Shown here piece after piece: positions 1-10,308 of a stretch of DNA of 64,000 nucleotides. Within the stretch, counting starts at the first letter, position 1, and each line of letters opens with the position of its first letter. The stretch spans positions 2,294,001 to 2,358,000 of the forward strand of contig JAGTXZ010000024.1 in the NCBI GenBank assembly GCA_018398575.1, written 5' to 3'. Source of the stretch: Ampelomyces quisqualis. Its lineage: Eukaryota > Ascomycota > Dothideomycetes > Pleosporales > Phaeosphaeriaceae. Below the pieces are notes generated by a model, which saw only the letters and a program-made list of their open reading frames with translations, made no database searches and had not been told where the DNA came from. The position numbers were made by a program, and so were the translations under genes.

Positions 1-3000
1 CTGCGCCCGTGCAGCCTTTCAAATCGGGCGGTGCTCCCTCCAACTTCATCAAAAGGCCGTTCGTCGCTCCTCCTCCCAGCCGGAATGCCTACGTGCCTCC
101 TCCCAAGGAAGCCCCGCACGTCAAGACGTACCGCCGAAACGAAGACCCGGAAATGGCAGAGCGCCAGGTGCAAGAGCAAGAAGCTGCAGACAAAGCCGGG
201 CCTGTGTCTCATGATACCAGCAACACGCAAGAAGCAGAAGAAGAGAACCAGCCAAAGATTAGCCTCAAAGAGCGCATTGCCCTGCTGCAGAAGCAGCAGG
301 CCGAGCAAGCCGAGCGGGCAGCCGCCATGCACAAGGAGAAGCCGAAGCGGCCGCCGGTGAAGAAGCGGACCGAGTCCCACCAAGGGTACGCTGAAGACAG
401 CGAAGATGCTGGGCTGGAACAGGTCACTAGCGCCAGTTCTAGACCGCGCGAGTCGATGGACCAAGCAAGACCTCCACGAAGCTCGCACGATTTTACGTCG
501 CCAGACTCTCATCAGCGCGAGCTGGTCAGTGAGAATGATGCCGACCAGTCAGGAGCGGATAACACGGAAGACGCCGAAGGCACTTCGACCAGTGTGGACG
601 AGGACGAAGACCGCTCTAGACACACGCACCCCCCTCTGCCCGTCAGAGCCGCTGCTGCACCTGCACAAGAACCGGATCTTGCTGATGAACAAGACATGGA
701 CGACGAGGAAGAGGACGACATGGACGCCGAGACCAGACGAAAGCTAGAACTGAGAGAGCGCATGGCCAAAATGAGCGGAGGAATGGGCATGCCTGGCATG
801 TTTGGTGGAATGCCCATGGGTCGATTACCACCAAAGAAGACAAAGACGGCAGAAAAGAAGGCCGAGGCGAGTGAGGACATGTCAGCCCCACAACAACAAC
901 GTGTGCCCATGTTCCCTATGCATGGTATGCCGTCCGTCAGGAGCCCGGACCAAGAGGACCGACAACTGGCCGTTGAGAAGGAGGATCGAGAGTCACACCC
1001 TGTCACAGGCTCACACACAGCCGAACAAGTTCCCGACGTGGAAGATATCACGCCTCAGTCACTGCAGCAGCAAACACCAACTGGCGACCGTCCACCTCCT
1101 ATTTCCAGTGACAGTAAGTTTCTTGTTCCCCGTAAACCCCTCTATTGCTTCCACCGCCCCGCTCTGGTGCGCTCTCAGTTTTCCTCCTCCGAAATCGTAA
1201 CCAAGACGTATCTAGCGTCTGACGGCATTTCCGAGTATGTCATGACTGTAAGCGTAGCCAGTATGTTTGGTAGTGTTGCTTCGTCGTCCCTAGCCCCAGC
1301 CTGAGGAATCAACACGTTTGCTAACTCGTGCAGAACGTCCAGTACCTCCTCCTGTTCCAACAGCTTGTAAGTGATTGGAACATGACGTCGCTACATGCCA
1401 CTAACATGCCGAAGCTCGACCTGTGCCACCACCACCCCCTCCTCAGCTCGTCTCTCCTGGTCCAGGATCGGAGTCTGGCGATGAAATGACGGATGCTGGT
1501 GCTCACACCATGTCACCCCGGATCCCTGCCGGATTTACAGCACCACCATCTGCCAAGCGAAGTTCTTACTTTGGCTCAGATGATCAGTCCCATGATTCCT
1601 CCTCTAGGCGAATGTCTTCTTTCCCAATAGGGAGTCCAGCATCACCGACAGCTACCCGTCTGCCTCCCCCGCCTCCGCCAACCGCAGCGCCTCCTTCTCA
1701 TCAAGAAGTACACCCTCAGAGGGTCGATCGCAATGAAGGCGAGACGGACTACGAAGGAGACTACGACACGGATTTTGCATCTGGACAACCGCACAGAGAC
1801 GCTTTCAAGTCGTCGCACATGCGGGGAGCCAGTGGTGATGACAACAACACGATTGCTGACGAGCCGTCATCTGCCCGCTCACCAACACCACACGGGTTGC
1901 CTCCCCTGCCTCCCACAAGCCCGCACCCAGTACCTCCCCCGCCGCCTCATCAAGCTCCTAGTCGCCAATCTACAGACGCGCCTCGTGGTCTACCACCCGT
2001 ACCATCTGTACCTCTACCAGCCCGCAATGCTCAGAGTAGTGAGGACGAAGACAATGAGGACTATGACCCCTACCGCTATACATCACCCCCCGGCGCACCA
2101 CCTGCAGCGCCGCGGGGAGTACCCCCACCTCCTCAGAGCCAGCCGCCTCCACCGCAAAGCCGTCCACCACCGCCGATGCCACCCTCCATTCCCCCAACAC
2201 CGCACCAGCAAGTGGCTGAGTCTTCTGATGAGGATGATCTTTACGCGGCACCGCCGCCACGCAAGTCGCACGATCGGCCTCCACCGCCGCCACCTCAAGC
2301 ACCACCGCACCCGCTTGCGCCCCCACCTCTACTCCACGAACGATCTGCCCCACCGCCGCCGCCTCCGCAAGAGCGAGCTCCACCTCCTCTGCCGCCTCAG
2401 GAACGCGCCGCGGCGCTGCCTTCGGCTGTTGATGCTCAGCCTCGGGCTTCTATGGGTCGGAAGTCACTTGATGCAAACCGTGCTCTTGGAGGTCGGGCCT
2501 CGGTGGATTCATCGCGTCCTGCAATCAACCAAGACTTCATTGCAAGTGACATTGATCTCGGTGCTTCGTCACATTGGTGGACCCAGCCAAAGTTATTGCC
2601 ACCCTCCCTGCAAGGCCGTAAAGATGTTTTGTTGAACCTCTCCGAGACGCAGGCAGGCAATATCGTCGAGAAGATGATATCAATTCTCTACATGGACTAC
2701 TCACTGACAACCGTCTCCGCCCAATTCGACGCTCAAAACGTGTCGGATGTCCAGTTTGAACAACAGCATAGCCCTCCACCTCCACGTCAACGGCCAGATC
2801 AGCTCGAGAGCGCGTACGAGCAGTTTGGTCGCCAGATCGCCAAGGCTGTGGAGAGCAAACAGCACACGGTCATTGGCAATGGCACACCCCAAGGCCTGAT
2901 CGAGGAACTCCTCAAGCCGTACACGGACGCACTGCCGCCCGTGTCCACCCGCGCTTATGGTGCTCTTGTGTATGCGAACCTTGCGAATGCCTCCACTCAA

Positions 3001-3282
3001 TCCTTTGACGAGATTCGCCCTGGTGACATTATCAGCTTCCGCAACGCAAAGTTCCAGGGCAAGACTGGTCCAATGCACGCCAAGTACTCGACAGACGTAG
3101 GTAAGCCGGACCACGTGGGTGTGGTGGTAGAGTGGGACGGTTCGAAGAAGAAGGTCCGGGTTTGGGAACAAGGACGCGAGCACAGGAAAGTCAAGCCCGA
3201 GAGTTTCAAAATGGGCGACTTGCGCTCCGGTGAAGTGAGGGTTTGGCGAGTCATCAGTAAGAGTTGGGTGGGATGGCCTTGA
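1..3282 (+). CDS. BBC1: Bbc1/Mti1-like cortical actin patch protein (5' end outside window)
   Basis: Bbc1 (Mti1) is a type I myosin-binding regulator of Arp2/3-driven actin assembly at endocytic patches. The N-terminal SH3 domain expected for the family lies upstream of base 1; the open frame runs off the window start. I read exons at <1-1113, 1334-1366 and 1415-3282, all joining in frame with GTAAGT donors and AG acceptors; the second intron has CTAAC just upstream of its acceptor. The visible protein has charged, coiled-coil-like stretches (ISLKERIALLQKQQAEQ), acidic repeats, a long poly-proline region with many PPPPP runs at 1660-2420, and a folded C-terminal domain from about 2540 (FIASDIDLGASSHWWTQP) ending SWVGWP*. 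That C-terminal domain is the typical fungal Bbc1 module. The small exon and exact splice sites are inferred from frame and motif only. Confidence 0.88.
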
Positions 3283-3462
3283 GGTGAAGGTCAAAGTGTA
3301 ATTAGTTTTAGTGTGTCTGCCTGTCTGTATCCATCCTTTTTACTCTGCACCACCATACTACCATACCACACCCCACTACCCACATCACCACCAAGGCCTC
3401 ACAAACACCACCCAATACCTCCTCCAAAAGCCTACAAGGCTTTTAAACATCATCAATACAAC

Positions 3463-3791
3463 ATGTCCGCCCCAACCGCCCCCGCCGCCCCCGCCGCCCC
3501 CGCCGCGCAGGACTGGGCCAAGACGGCCGAATTTTTGGAGTGGGTGGAGAATGGCTGTGTGAAGGAGAGCCGCGTATGTCGTACCCTACTATCATCATGC
3601 ACGTGCAAAGCAGGAACCCAAGCTAATGTGTATCCTCCCTCCAGCTCACCATGTTGGAGGACGACGAGGAGGAGATGGCGCGCCTGCGGAGGGAGAGGCG
3701 TTGCCGAGAGGCGGAGGAGGAGGAGAAGAAGAAGAAGAAGGAGAAGGAAGAGGAGAAGAAGGAGGAGGAGGAGAAGGAGAAGAAGGAGTGA
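3463..3791 (+). CDS. small charged protein, two exons
   Basis: I do not recognise a named family. ATG at 3463 follows a CATCA/CAAT-rich leader typical of fungal genes. Exon 1 is 3463-3573 (37 codons) and exon 2 is 3645-3791; the 71-base intron has a GTATGT donor, GCTAAT branch and CTCCAG acceptor, and keeps phase 0. The product is 85 residues: an Ala/Pro-rich start (MSAPTAPAAPAAPAAQDW), a short amphipathic part with two tryptophans (EFLEWVENG), an acidic patch (LEDDEEEMARLRRERR), then an almost pure Glu/Lys tail that would form a single charged helix. The tail is encoded by a GAG/AAG purine tract that can change length. It resembles two other Ala/Pro-leading small proteins in this window (29677 and 62451) only in architecture. 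Role unknown. Confidence 0.6.
3711..3790 (+). repeat. purine (GAG/AAG) microsatellite-like tract
   Basis: About 80 bases made almost only of GAG, GAA and AAG triplets, forming the 3' end of the small charged gene. Read on the other strand it gives a meaningless poly-Leu/Ser frame. Confidence 0.85.
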
Positions 3792-4131
3792 GCTGCTGGG
3801 GGGGAAGGGGAGGTGAGGGGGGAGTAGATTGCTTTTTTGTTTTTTTGTTCGTTTGAATACCCCGGGTTGGTTTGGTCGGAGTGGGTAGATGGCGCGGTTT
3901 TGCGCTGCGACACCAGTCTGGCGCGGTCTTGCGCTTCCTATGGAGAATGAATCGTGTTTCCTCTTGCTATCTGAGACTACTGTGTTCACTGTGACTGTGG
4001 AATAATGGAGAAGATTGTCTGGGATATTTGTCTTGGAATGTGCGGAGCAAACACTTTTTGTGGTACATAAGTCTAGCGGACAGCTCCCTCTTCACTGACC
4101 TGTCTTGTAACAACTGCTCTACCACAATAAG

Positions 4132-5313
4132 ATGGCTAGAACAAGGAAACCCACAAGGAAGATGGCTAAGAAGACGGCTGTACAGCAGCGTGGGAAGAAG
4201 GAGAAGCACACTGCAAAGTCGACAAAATCTGCCGAACCCGCCAAAACTGCCAAAACTGCCGACGGTCCCAAGCACATTGTACGCCGGATTCTTGCCCAGG
4301 ACGGCGATAAGTACCTAATGGACTGGATCCCCAGCTGGGAAGACGTGACCATCATCGACGACCCAGAAAACGCCCAAGCACTTGTAGACTGGAACGACAA
4401 CAAGAAAGCTAAACTGACCTTCACGTTTGACGGCCGCACTGTTCTCCGCTCCACCAATCCCACCGAAGACGACGCCGACGTCACTGTCCGTGCCATGACA
4501 GACGACATTTTTAGACACTTCAGGAACTTCATGCGCGGCGACCCCGGCGACATGGCCGCCCTCCTCTTCCCTGACCACGACTGGGCCTTCGCCACCGAGG
4601 CTGATGCAAACACCGCCATCAACATCTTCAACTCTACGGCTCATTCCCGTAAGACCGCTTCACCTACCTCCGCGGCTGAAATCATGCGCTGCACGTATAT
4701 CCAGATGCGCACTCTCCATCAGACAACCTTTACGGCTACAGATCTCACCTACGCCCCCGTCTCCATCAAATACCTAGGCCAAATCGACCCCAAACTCGAA
4801 ACCCTGTCCGCAGACACTCCCAACCGCATAGCCCAATCCACACTGCACCATCTCGCCCCACTCTTCGCGCACCAATACAAGAATATCAACCCGTGCAAAT
4901 GGGACACCCCCGCGCTCCTCCACACCGCGCTCCAACCCCTCCACAACCTCGCTACAGCATTCATCACATCTGCACCCTACATCCTAGCTCAGCCGCAGGC
5001 GCTGCTATTCACGCGCCTCTTCTACACCAGCGACGCCCTCGCGCCGCTGCTTCGCGACGCAACGGGCGTGCGGCTGACGAGTTACTGGCCCGATCATTCG
5101 CGCGACGCGTGCTTGTATGCGTACATGCAAAAGACGGGGGATAGTAGGGCGGTGGACTGCGTGGAGCGGACGTATCTTGGGGCAAGGGATGGGGTTATGT
5201 GGGCTGTCAAGGATGGGGGGGAGGATGCTGACGATGATGTGCAGGGAGAAAGAGCGGGGGTGGGGCAGGGAGTGTATGTTGTTTTGATCGAGGATGAGGA
5301 TGAGGACGAGTAG
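4132..5313 (+). CDS. hypothetical protein with N-terminal basic tail and chromo-like segment
   Basis: Single-exon frame of 393 codons with ATG in a good context after an AT-rich leader. The first 45 residues are Lys/Arg-rich (RKPTRKMAKKTAVQQRGKK), consistent with a nuclear localisation signal. Residues about 48-92 read like the fungal chromo-like fold: I-L-A-x-x-G-D-K-Y-L-M-D-W-I-P-S-W, then an acidic loop and a short ALVDW helix. The remainder is a globular-looking region rich in aromatic and helical stretches with no motif I can name, ending in an acidic GEDADDDV...EDEDEDE tail. Chromo-like domains bind modified histone tails or RNA in other proteins; whether this one does is inference. It lies upstream of two more nuclear-looking genes on the same strand. 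Confidence 0.72.
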   Translation: MARTRKPTRKMAKKTAVQQRGKKEKHTAKSTKSAEPAKTAKTADGPKHIVRRILAQDGDKYLMDWIPSWEDVTIIDDPENAQALVDWNDNKKAKLTFTFDGRTVLRSTNPTEDDADVTVRAMTDDIFRHFRNFMRGDPGDMAALLFPDHDWAFATEADANTAINIFNSTAHSRKTASPTSAAEIMRCTYIQMRTLHQTTFTATDLTYAPVSIKYLGQIDPKLETLSADTPNRIAQSTLHHLAPLFAHQYKNINPCKWDTPALLHTALQPLHNLATAFITSAPYILAQPQALLFTRLFYTSDALAPLLRDATGVRLTSYWPDHSRDACLYAYMQKTGDSRAVDCVERTYLGARDGVMWAVKDGGEDADDDVQGERAGVGQGVYVVLIEDEDEDE

Positions 5314-6282
5314 GTGGAGATGGTGGAAGGGAGGGCATGGGGCTGGCGCTTGGTGAGTTCTTGAGCATGATGAACAGATCCAGTTGGGATTCGCTGTGGT
5401 GAAACATGACATAGGGGTGGATTTAGTGGGCTGTAATAATATTTGGTGATTGAGATGCATGGAACTGCCGTATGTAGCATAAGCCAAGGTGCATTTGTCC
5501 TCTGTGCTATGTCCGGTCGATGTGAATAGATCTTTGGTTAGGAAGAACACTCTGTGAGGTACGGTTTGTAGTACTACAAGTAATGTTTGCTCCTGCTGTC
5601 TATGTTTAGTTTAAATAAGTGACTGTCCGATTTGCTATGTCAATCTTTGTGTTATGGCGCTATGTCACGACTCACTCGACCTTTTGTGTCTTGTTATGGA
5701 ACTTATTCACGCCAGACATCACTGTGACTTTTATACCCCAGTTCTAAATACAATGGTATTAAGAGACAAGGAACAGGATTCGTCTGTATACAGTATTATG
5801 TGCGTTGCCTCTATAATAGACTTCCTGTCCATCTCTGCGTCGTGCTGTCATGTGCTACAAGCTTAGGAGGTAAATAAAGGACTCTGTAAACGCCAGGAAC
5901 TGCAGATTTTCCGCGTAGAGCATATATACTCAGCCTCTATGATCAACTATAAGCCAATTCAGGCGCCCCGGAGTCCTGTATGGTGAACTTATGTCCTTGA
6001 TTATTGACCTTGTGGACTACAGGCATCACTGAGCTATAACTAGGCTTTCATATAGTTTAGCAGTAAAGACTATGTAGCATTAAGCGTGATATTGTAATAG
6101 ACAGCGGCGTTCACTTCAGCGCCAGGGTGTAAGTGCCCAAGGGTCCTACTTCACGTCGTCTCCGCAAACGCTCTTCGTTAAGCCCTTTCATCTTCGCACA
6201 CCAAGCTCCAACACACGCAAAATTCAATTTCCTTTAGCTCCATGCACAAAAACATCACATCTATCACACCATCCTCGCAAAA
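5314..6282 (+). other. intergenic stretch, no gene seen
   Basis: About 970 bases, AT-richer than the flanking genes. Only short chance frames occur (for example 5654-5866). It should hold the 3' end of the preceding gene and the promoter of the next; the C/A-rich stretch at about 6190-6280 looks like a 5' leader. Confidence 0.6.
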
Positions 6283-6735
6283 ATGAACACAGATCCCCGC
6301 TCCCGCGCCAGCACCACCTCCGCCAACCGCGCCTCCTCATCTTCCCCCGAACCCGCACCATCCTCCTCTTCTGCCGGATTCTCCCCCCGCCCAGCAGTCC
6401 GCACTGTCCGCGCGCGCCAGCGCAAGTCGAAGCCAAACCAGCCCCAGCGCGCAAGCTTCAACGCCAGCGACACGGAGGAGATGGTGAGAGAGGACGGCAG
6501 CAGCGCCGAGAACAAGATCCCCGCCCCCCACGCAATGCAACCGGCTTTGCCGGCGGACAGCGACAGAGAGGCGGACTGGGAGGGGACTAGTGAAGATGAC
6601 GAGGTGGATGATAAGAGTTCTCTAGAGGAGGATGAGGACGATGAGCAAGAGGCGTTTTCGCTGAAGAGGGGAGAGAAGAGAAAAGCTGGGAGCGAGGATG
6701 AGAGAGAGGAGGCAAAAAGGATGAAGGAGAGATAA
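6283..6735 (+). CDS. small Ser-rich/acidic, probably disordered nuclear protein
   Basis: A 150-codon single-exon frame starting after a CA-rich leader. The N-terminal half is Ser/Pro/Arg-rich (STTSANRASSSSPEPAPSS), followed by a basic patch (RTVRARQRKSKPNQPQR), a short S/T-acidic segment, a highly acidic block (TSEDDEVDDKSSLEEDEDD) and a basic C-terminus (KRGEKRKAGSEDEREEAKRM). No folded domain is visible. Alternating acidic and basic blocks and the KRKAGSE-type cluster suggest a nuclear, intrinsically disordered protein. No homologue is recognised. It ends 282 bases before the next gene's likely start and may simply be a neighbour. Confidence 0.5.
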   Translation: MNTDPRSRASTTSANRASSSSPEPAPSSSSAGFSPRPAVRTVRARQRKSKPNQPQRASFNASDTEEMVREDGSSAENKIPAPHAMQPALPADSDREADWEGTSEDDEVDDKSSLEEDEDDEQEAFSLKRGEKRKAGSEDEREEAKRMKER

Positions 6736-7017
6736 GGGGGAGAGGGCTTTTGGTGTGGGCTTGAGGGTCAGCTGGGAAGGGGGTTTGGGTGTTTGGGTGG
6801 TTTTACATGTTTCGATAACTTTTGTATTATAGACATGACTGGAAACGGGGGCAATGCAATCCTGTCTGCTAGCACAATTTGGACAATTAAGTGACACAAA
6901 GCTCCTTGTAATTGATTTTGCTTCGAGCATGCCAAAAATGACACTGAGACAAAGGAAGTCAGACAAGCAAAGAAGGCAGCAAACACCCCAACATTTGTAT
7001 AAGACAGACACGCCTGG

Positions 7018-8635
7018 ATGGAGTGTGATGAGTTCTTTCCTGAAGTGCGGACTTCTTCAGGTCTCATCGGGAAGCTACAAGATGTCCAGAGCAAAGAAGG
7101 GTTTGGATGGAAAGGACAGCAAACATGCTACGGCCAAGCAAGACAAGACAAGTAAGCAGGCTATACATCATCGTGGCTGGAAGACGGCAAATACTTACAA
7201 TAGACACAAAGGCGCAAAGACCAGAGTCGCTGAAAAATATGAAATCAATGGCATCCTGACGGCCTCAGTCAACCAAACCTACAAGACGGCGAGCACAGCG
7301 ATCGAGTTCGTAGAGTCCAGTATCATTGCCGAACGCATACCCAGGCCAGTGAATGGAAAGAGGATGGATCCCGAGTATCTTGTCGAGGGCCTGCCAGTTT
7401 GGCGTTCCAAGTGTGACTATAATGGGCCCGATACAACTCATGTTGAGAATTGGAAAGCATTGAAGAGAGAGAAGCCTAGAATTGTGATGGAGGTGGACAA
7501 GGAGAGCAAAGAGTACACAAGTGTGGTTGTGCATGCGATGCATCCCAGGTTCGAGACGTGGACGAAGGGGGAAAAGACGTTTAAGAAAGGTGTGGCGGCG
7601 CTCGAAGCGGAGGCACAGGCTCAACGAGAAAGGTCTAAGAAAGAGCCAAAGACCTCTGGGATTGAGGACAGGACGTCTATGATGGAGATGGTGGCGAAGA
7701 AACCAGAAGACAACAAGAGGGATGAAGTGGAGGCGCTGAAGATGCTCAATGTCCTGCTTGAACACTTGTTCGAAGACATGGAGCCGGGTGACGGAATGCT
7801 TCAGAGTTTACGAGAGAGGATGCTCGACCCGTCGTATGCCGTTGTGGGGGCTAACTACGCGCGGAAGTTCTATGACAATCTCGCACTCGCGTTACGGAGA
7901 GAGCTCGCAGAGGGACTGCTTGATGATCCGAACGTGTCCACTTTCGGCACCAAGACTATCACGCTTTGCATTATGCTTGCCCCCAAAATATGTGTCTTGA
8001 AGGCTTGGGCGGATCGGCAGATCGTAGACGGGCTATCGAAGTACACGACAACGATAGACAAGTTCGTAGAGGAATACGATAAGGAGAATCACAGCTCGGA
8101 GTCTCTCTCTGACACACGGCGCATCTTCCGTACGCTCTCGAAGTTGATGCAGAACGAAGGTGGCAGGGACATGCTCTTTGCAGCAGCTCCTAACCAGGCA
8201 AACTTGCCTGCCGCTAAGAAGGAAGAGGAAGGCGGGAAGATACTACAAGAATCTGTACTCAAGCAGGAGAATCCTCCCGCTGATGACAGCGGCTCTTCCA
8301 GTGGCGAAGACGAGATCCCCGCCAAAGCGCCTTATGTGGCCCCTGCGGCTGAGATAATCGAGATTTCAAGCGCTGAGAATGACTCTGACGAATACAAAGA
8401 CAGTGAAGAAGACTCTAATGCACCAAAGCCAGAGCTAAAGTCGGAGTCAGAGTCGGATTCAGAGTCGGAGCGCGAGACTGAGGAGGGCCTCTTCGCAAAG
8501 ATCGAGATGTCGGCGAAGGAAGTGATTGAAGTAGGTGGACCGTCCATATCTAAGCCAGTCATGACGCGAGGAGGGAAGCGCAAGGCAAATGCCGAGATCA
8601 GGCGTCAAGAGAGGAAGACCAGGCGTCAAATATGA
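7018..8635 (+). CDS. hypothetical nuclear protein with chromo-like segment (two exons)
   Basis: My model is exon 1 7018-7151 and exon 2 7204-8635, 521 residues. The 52-base intron has a GTAAGC donor and ACAATAG acceptor and shifts frame. I prefer this to the uninterrupted frame from 6854 because exon 1 then reads as a natural acidic N-terminus (MECDEFFPEVRTSSG) rather than a Lys/Gln jumble. A region encoded at about 7318-7470 resembles a chromo-like fold (IIAERI, PEYLVEGLPVW, HVENWKALK). The middle is helical; the C-terminus has a hydrophobic-acidic AEIIEISSAEND that looks like a SUMO-interaction motif, a long Ser/Glu/Asp tract and a basic tail (TRGGKRKANAEIRRQERKTR). Nuclear location is inferred. 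Together with the gene at 4132 it makes a pair of chromo-like proteins. Start and intron need RNA support. Confidence 0.65.
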
Positions 8636-8903
8636 ATTAGGAATGGAAGAGAACCGTGTAAACTAGGGTGGAGAATATAGAATGTCACTGACTCCGCTTG
8701 GCTGAATGTATAGAGTAATTCCGGTTTGATCTTTGTTTACTCGAACCATCCTATTGGTTTTAGTATAGCTATGACACTTAAGGAATATACTTTTGTGGGG
8801 ATAGTACGCATTGTACCATAGCGCAAGGACAGATTATTATAACATAAGAGCATACCACGCAATGGCACTGAAGAGAGGAAAAATGGCACAGAACAACGAA
8901 ATT

Positions 8904-9293
8904 TTAGCACCCAGTGATGAGTTGTTTGACGCGATGCGCATTACCTCCAAAATAGAAATGGCCGCCTTTCTGCAGGATTGCAACAGTGGACGGCTCACCG
9001 TTCCGTAGGGCATTCTCGATCTGGACACACATAATGTTGCTGGCGCCCGAGGCGTATTGGTGGAGGACTTGGACGGCCCGGCGCAGTTCGGCTGGGGTTG
9101 GTGGCAGTCTACGATCGTCGACGAAGAAGCAGAGGTATACAGCTGGGGCGAACTTGCTACCGGCACGTACAGTCCAAAGACTGTATACTTGTAAGCATCG
9201 GACGATGACCTCGTCCGTCCGAGTGCGGTCCTTGTGTACTAGAGTGCCATCCAGTGCCGACTCGAGCACTTGGTTGGGGATGCTAGCGAACAT
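8904..9293 (-). CDS. hypothetical protein, possibly a fragment
   Basis: A 129-codon minus-strand frame from an ATG at 9293. It has good amino-acid balance and hydrophobic-core-like segments (KFAPAVYLCFFVDDRRLPP, ELRRAVQVLHQYASG) and reads like part of a folded protein. I recognise no family. It lies just downstream, on the same strand, of a decayed gene (9347-10308) whose last codon is about 50 bases away; it could be a separate gene or the tail of that locus. Given the state of the neighbours, it may itself be a fragment. Confidence 0.4.
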   Translation of the reverse strand: MFASIPNQVLESALDGTLVHKDRTRTDEVIVRCLQVYSLWTVRAGSKFAPAVYLCFFVDDRRLPPTPAELRRAVQVLHQYASGASNIMCVQIENALRNGEPSTVAILQKGGHFYFGGNAHRVKQLITGC

Positions 9294-9346
9294 GTGCCAT
9301 AGACCAGCCGGCCATTCTTAGAAGTCGATCCCAAATTTACCTCCAT

Positions 9347-10308
9347 CTAGCCGTTCAGTATGGAATATGGCGTCAACGTCCAATCGAACTCATTGTAGTT
9401 GCTCTCTCCAATTTCATTTTCGTCGCTGTCTTCACTCTCGTAATCTTCGCTCCGCCCAGTTTCATTACCGTCGCTACCCTGAAATCCCCCACCGCCACTT
9501 TCTGCACCACCAGTAATGTTCCAAACGTCTGAAAATCTGGCCTTTGCTTGTTCCTCCACCATCTTAACGCGCTTCTTGCGTGGCAAGGACCCTAGGACGT
9601 CCCAATCCAACTCCACGCATAGTTCCTGGATCCTCTCCCGCACAAATACCCAGAATTCGTTCTGTAACTTCTCCAAGTAATCAGCGATACAATGCTTATA
9701 GCTATTCCGCACCCAACCTGTTGAACCACTAGGACGATAACGTGCCCAGATGAAGTCCTGTTGGGGTAGAGCCCATGCGCCGTGCGGATCGTGACTAGCC
9801 AAATTGTACTCCAGTTCCATCCATTGCGAAGAGTGATCCGTCCTTCTGCTTCAAAACCAGGTCCGAATGCGTGGTAATTTGTCTGCCTGTTGGTCGAAGC
9901 GAGAGCAGGGCAGAAGAGGGCTCCGGGCTCATCTAAGTCATCTTGTACCATATCGCGGCACCACCAAAGCGTGCCACCATCAATCGATTGACCTCCCTTT
10001 CGAGGAGGCTTGTGAATTGGTCGCAAAGAATCCAACTCGCACGTGCTTTGGCCAAGGATGCTAGCAAAAAAGTTTTCGAGATTTGTAGAAGATCATCAGA
10101 GGAGGGGGGGCTTATGTTTGGGGTCGCTGATGTCCCAGATAAGGTAGCCGGGCACTCCACACTCTGACCATGATTTAATCGCGTATGCGAGAAGGAACAG
10201 TTGGCTGGCGTCTGCTGCGGCTTCGAAACAGAGGAGCGGCATCTCGAGCATCTCTTCGATAGAGAGCTGAGGCGCTGGGAGAGAGGAGGAGGAGCTGGCT
10301 GTATCCAT
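9347..10308 (-). pseudogene. decayed member of a local minus-strand family (copy 1)
   Basis: Reading the minus strand from an ATG at 10308 gives a Ser-rich start (MDTASSSSSLPAPQLSIEEM) and then a plausible folded protein, but the frame changes at least three times. The first shift is at a run of seven G on the plus strand (10104-10110), the second near 9975-9995 and the third near 9825. The last part, from about 9820 to 9347, is the longest clean piece (DFIWARYRPSGSTGWVRN) and ends in a Gly/Ser/acidic tail. No introns explain the shifts. A second decayed relative lies at about 12180-12880: both share an LCDQF core with a similar helical context and a following W-rich region. The family is not one I can name. 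One-base shifts could in principle be assembly errors, but three in under 1 kb favour decay. Confidence 0.6.

Noticed and set aside
1970..2383. Minus-strand frames opposite the proline-rich part of BBC1
   Set aside because: They are generated by CCN codons read backwards (Gly/Trp/Arg-rich) with no motif.
3453..3989. Leu/Ser-rich frame on the minus strand opposite the GAG/AAG tract
   Set aside because: It is the complement of a purine microsatellite in a plus-strand gene; it has no natural protein composition and no start context.
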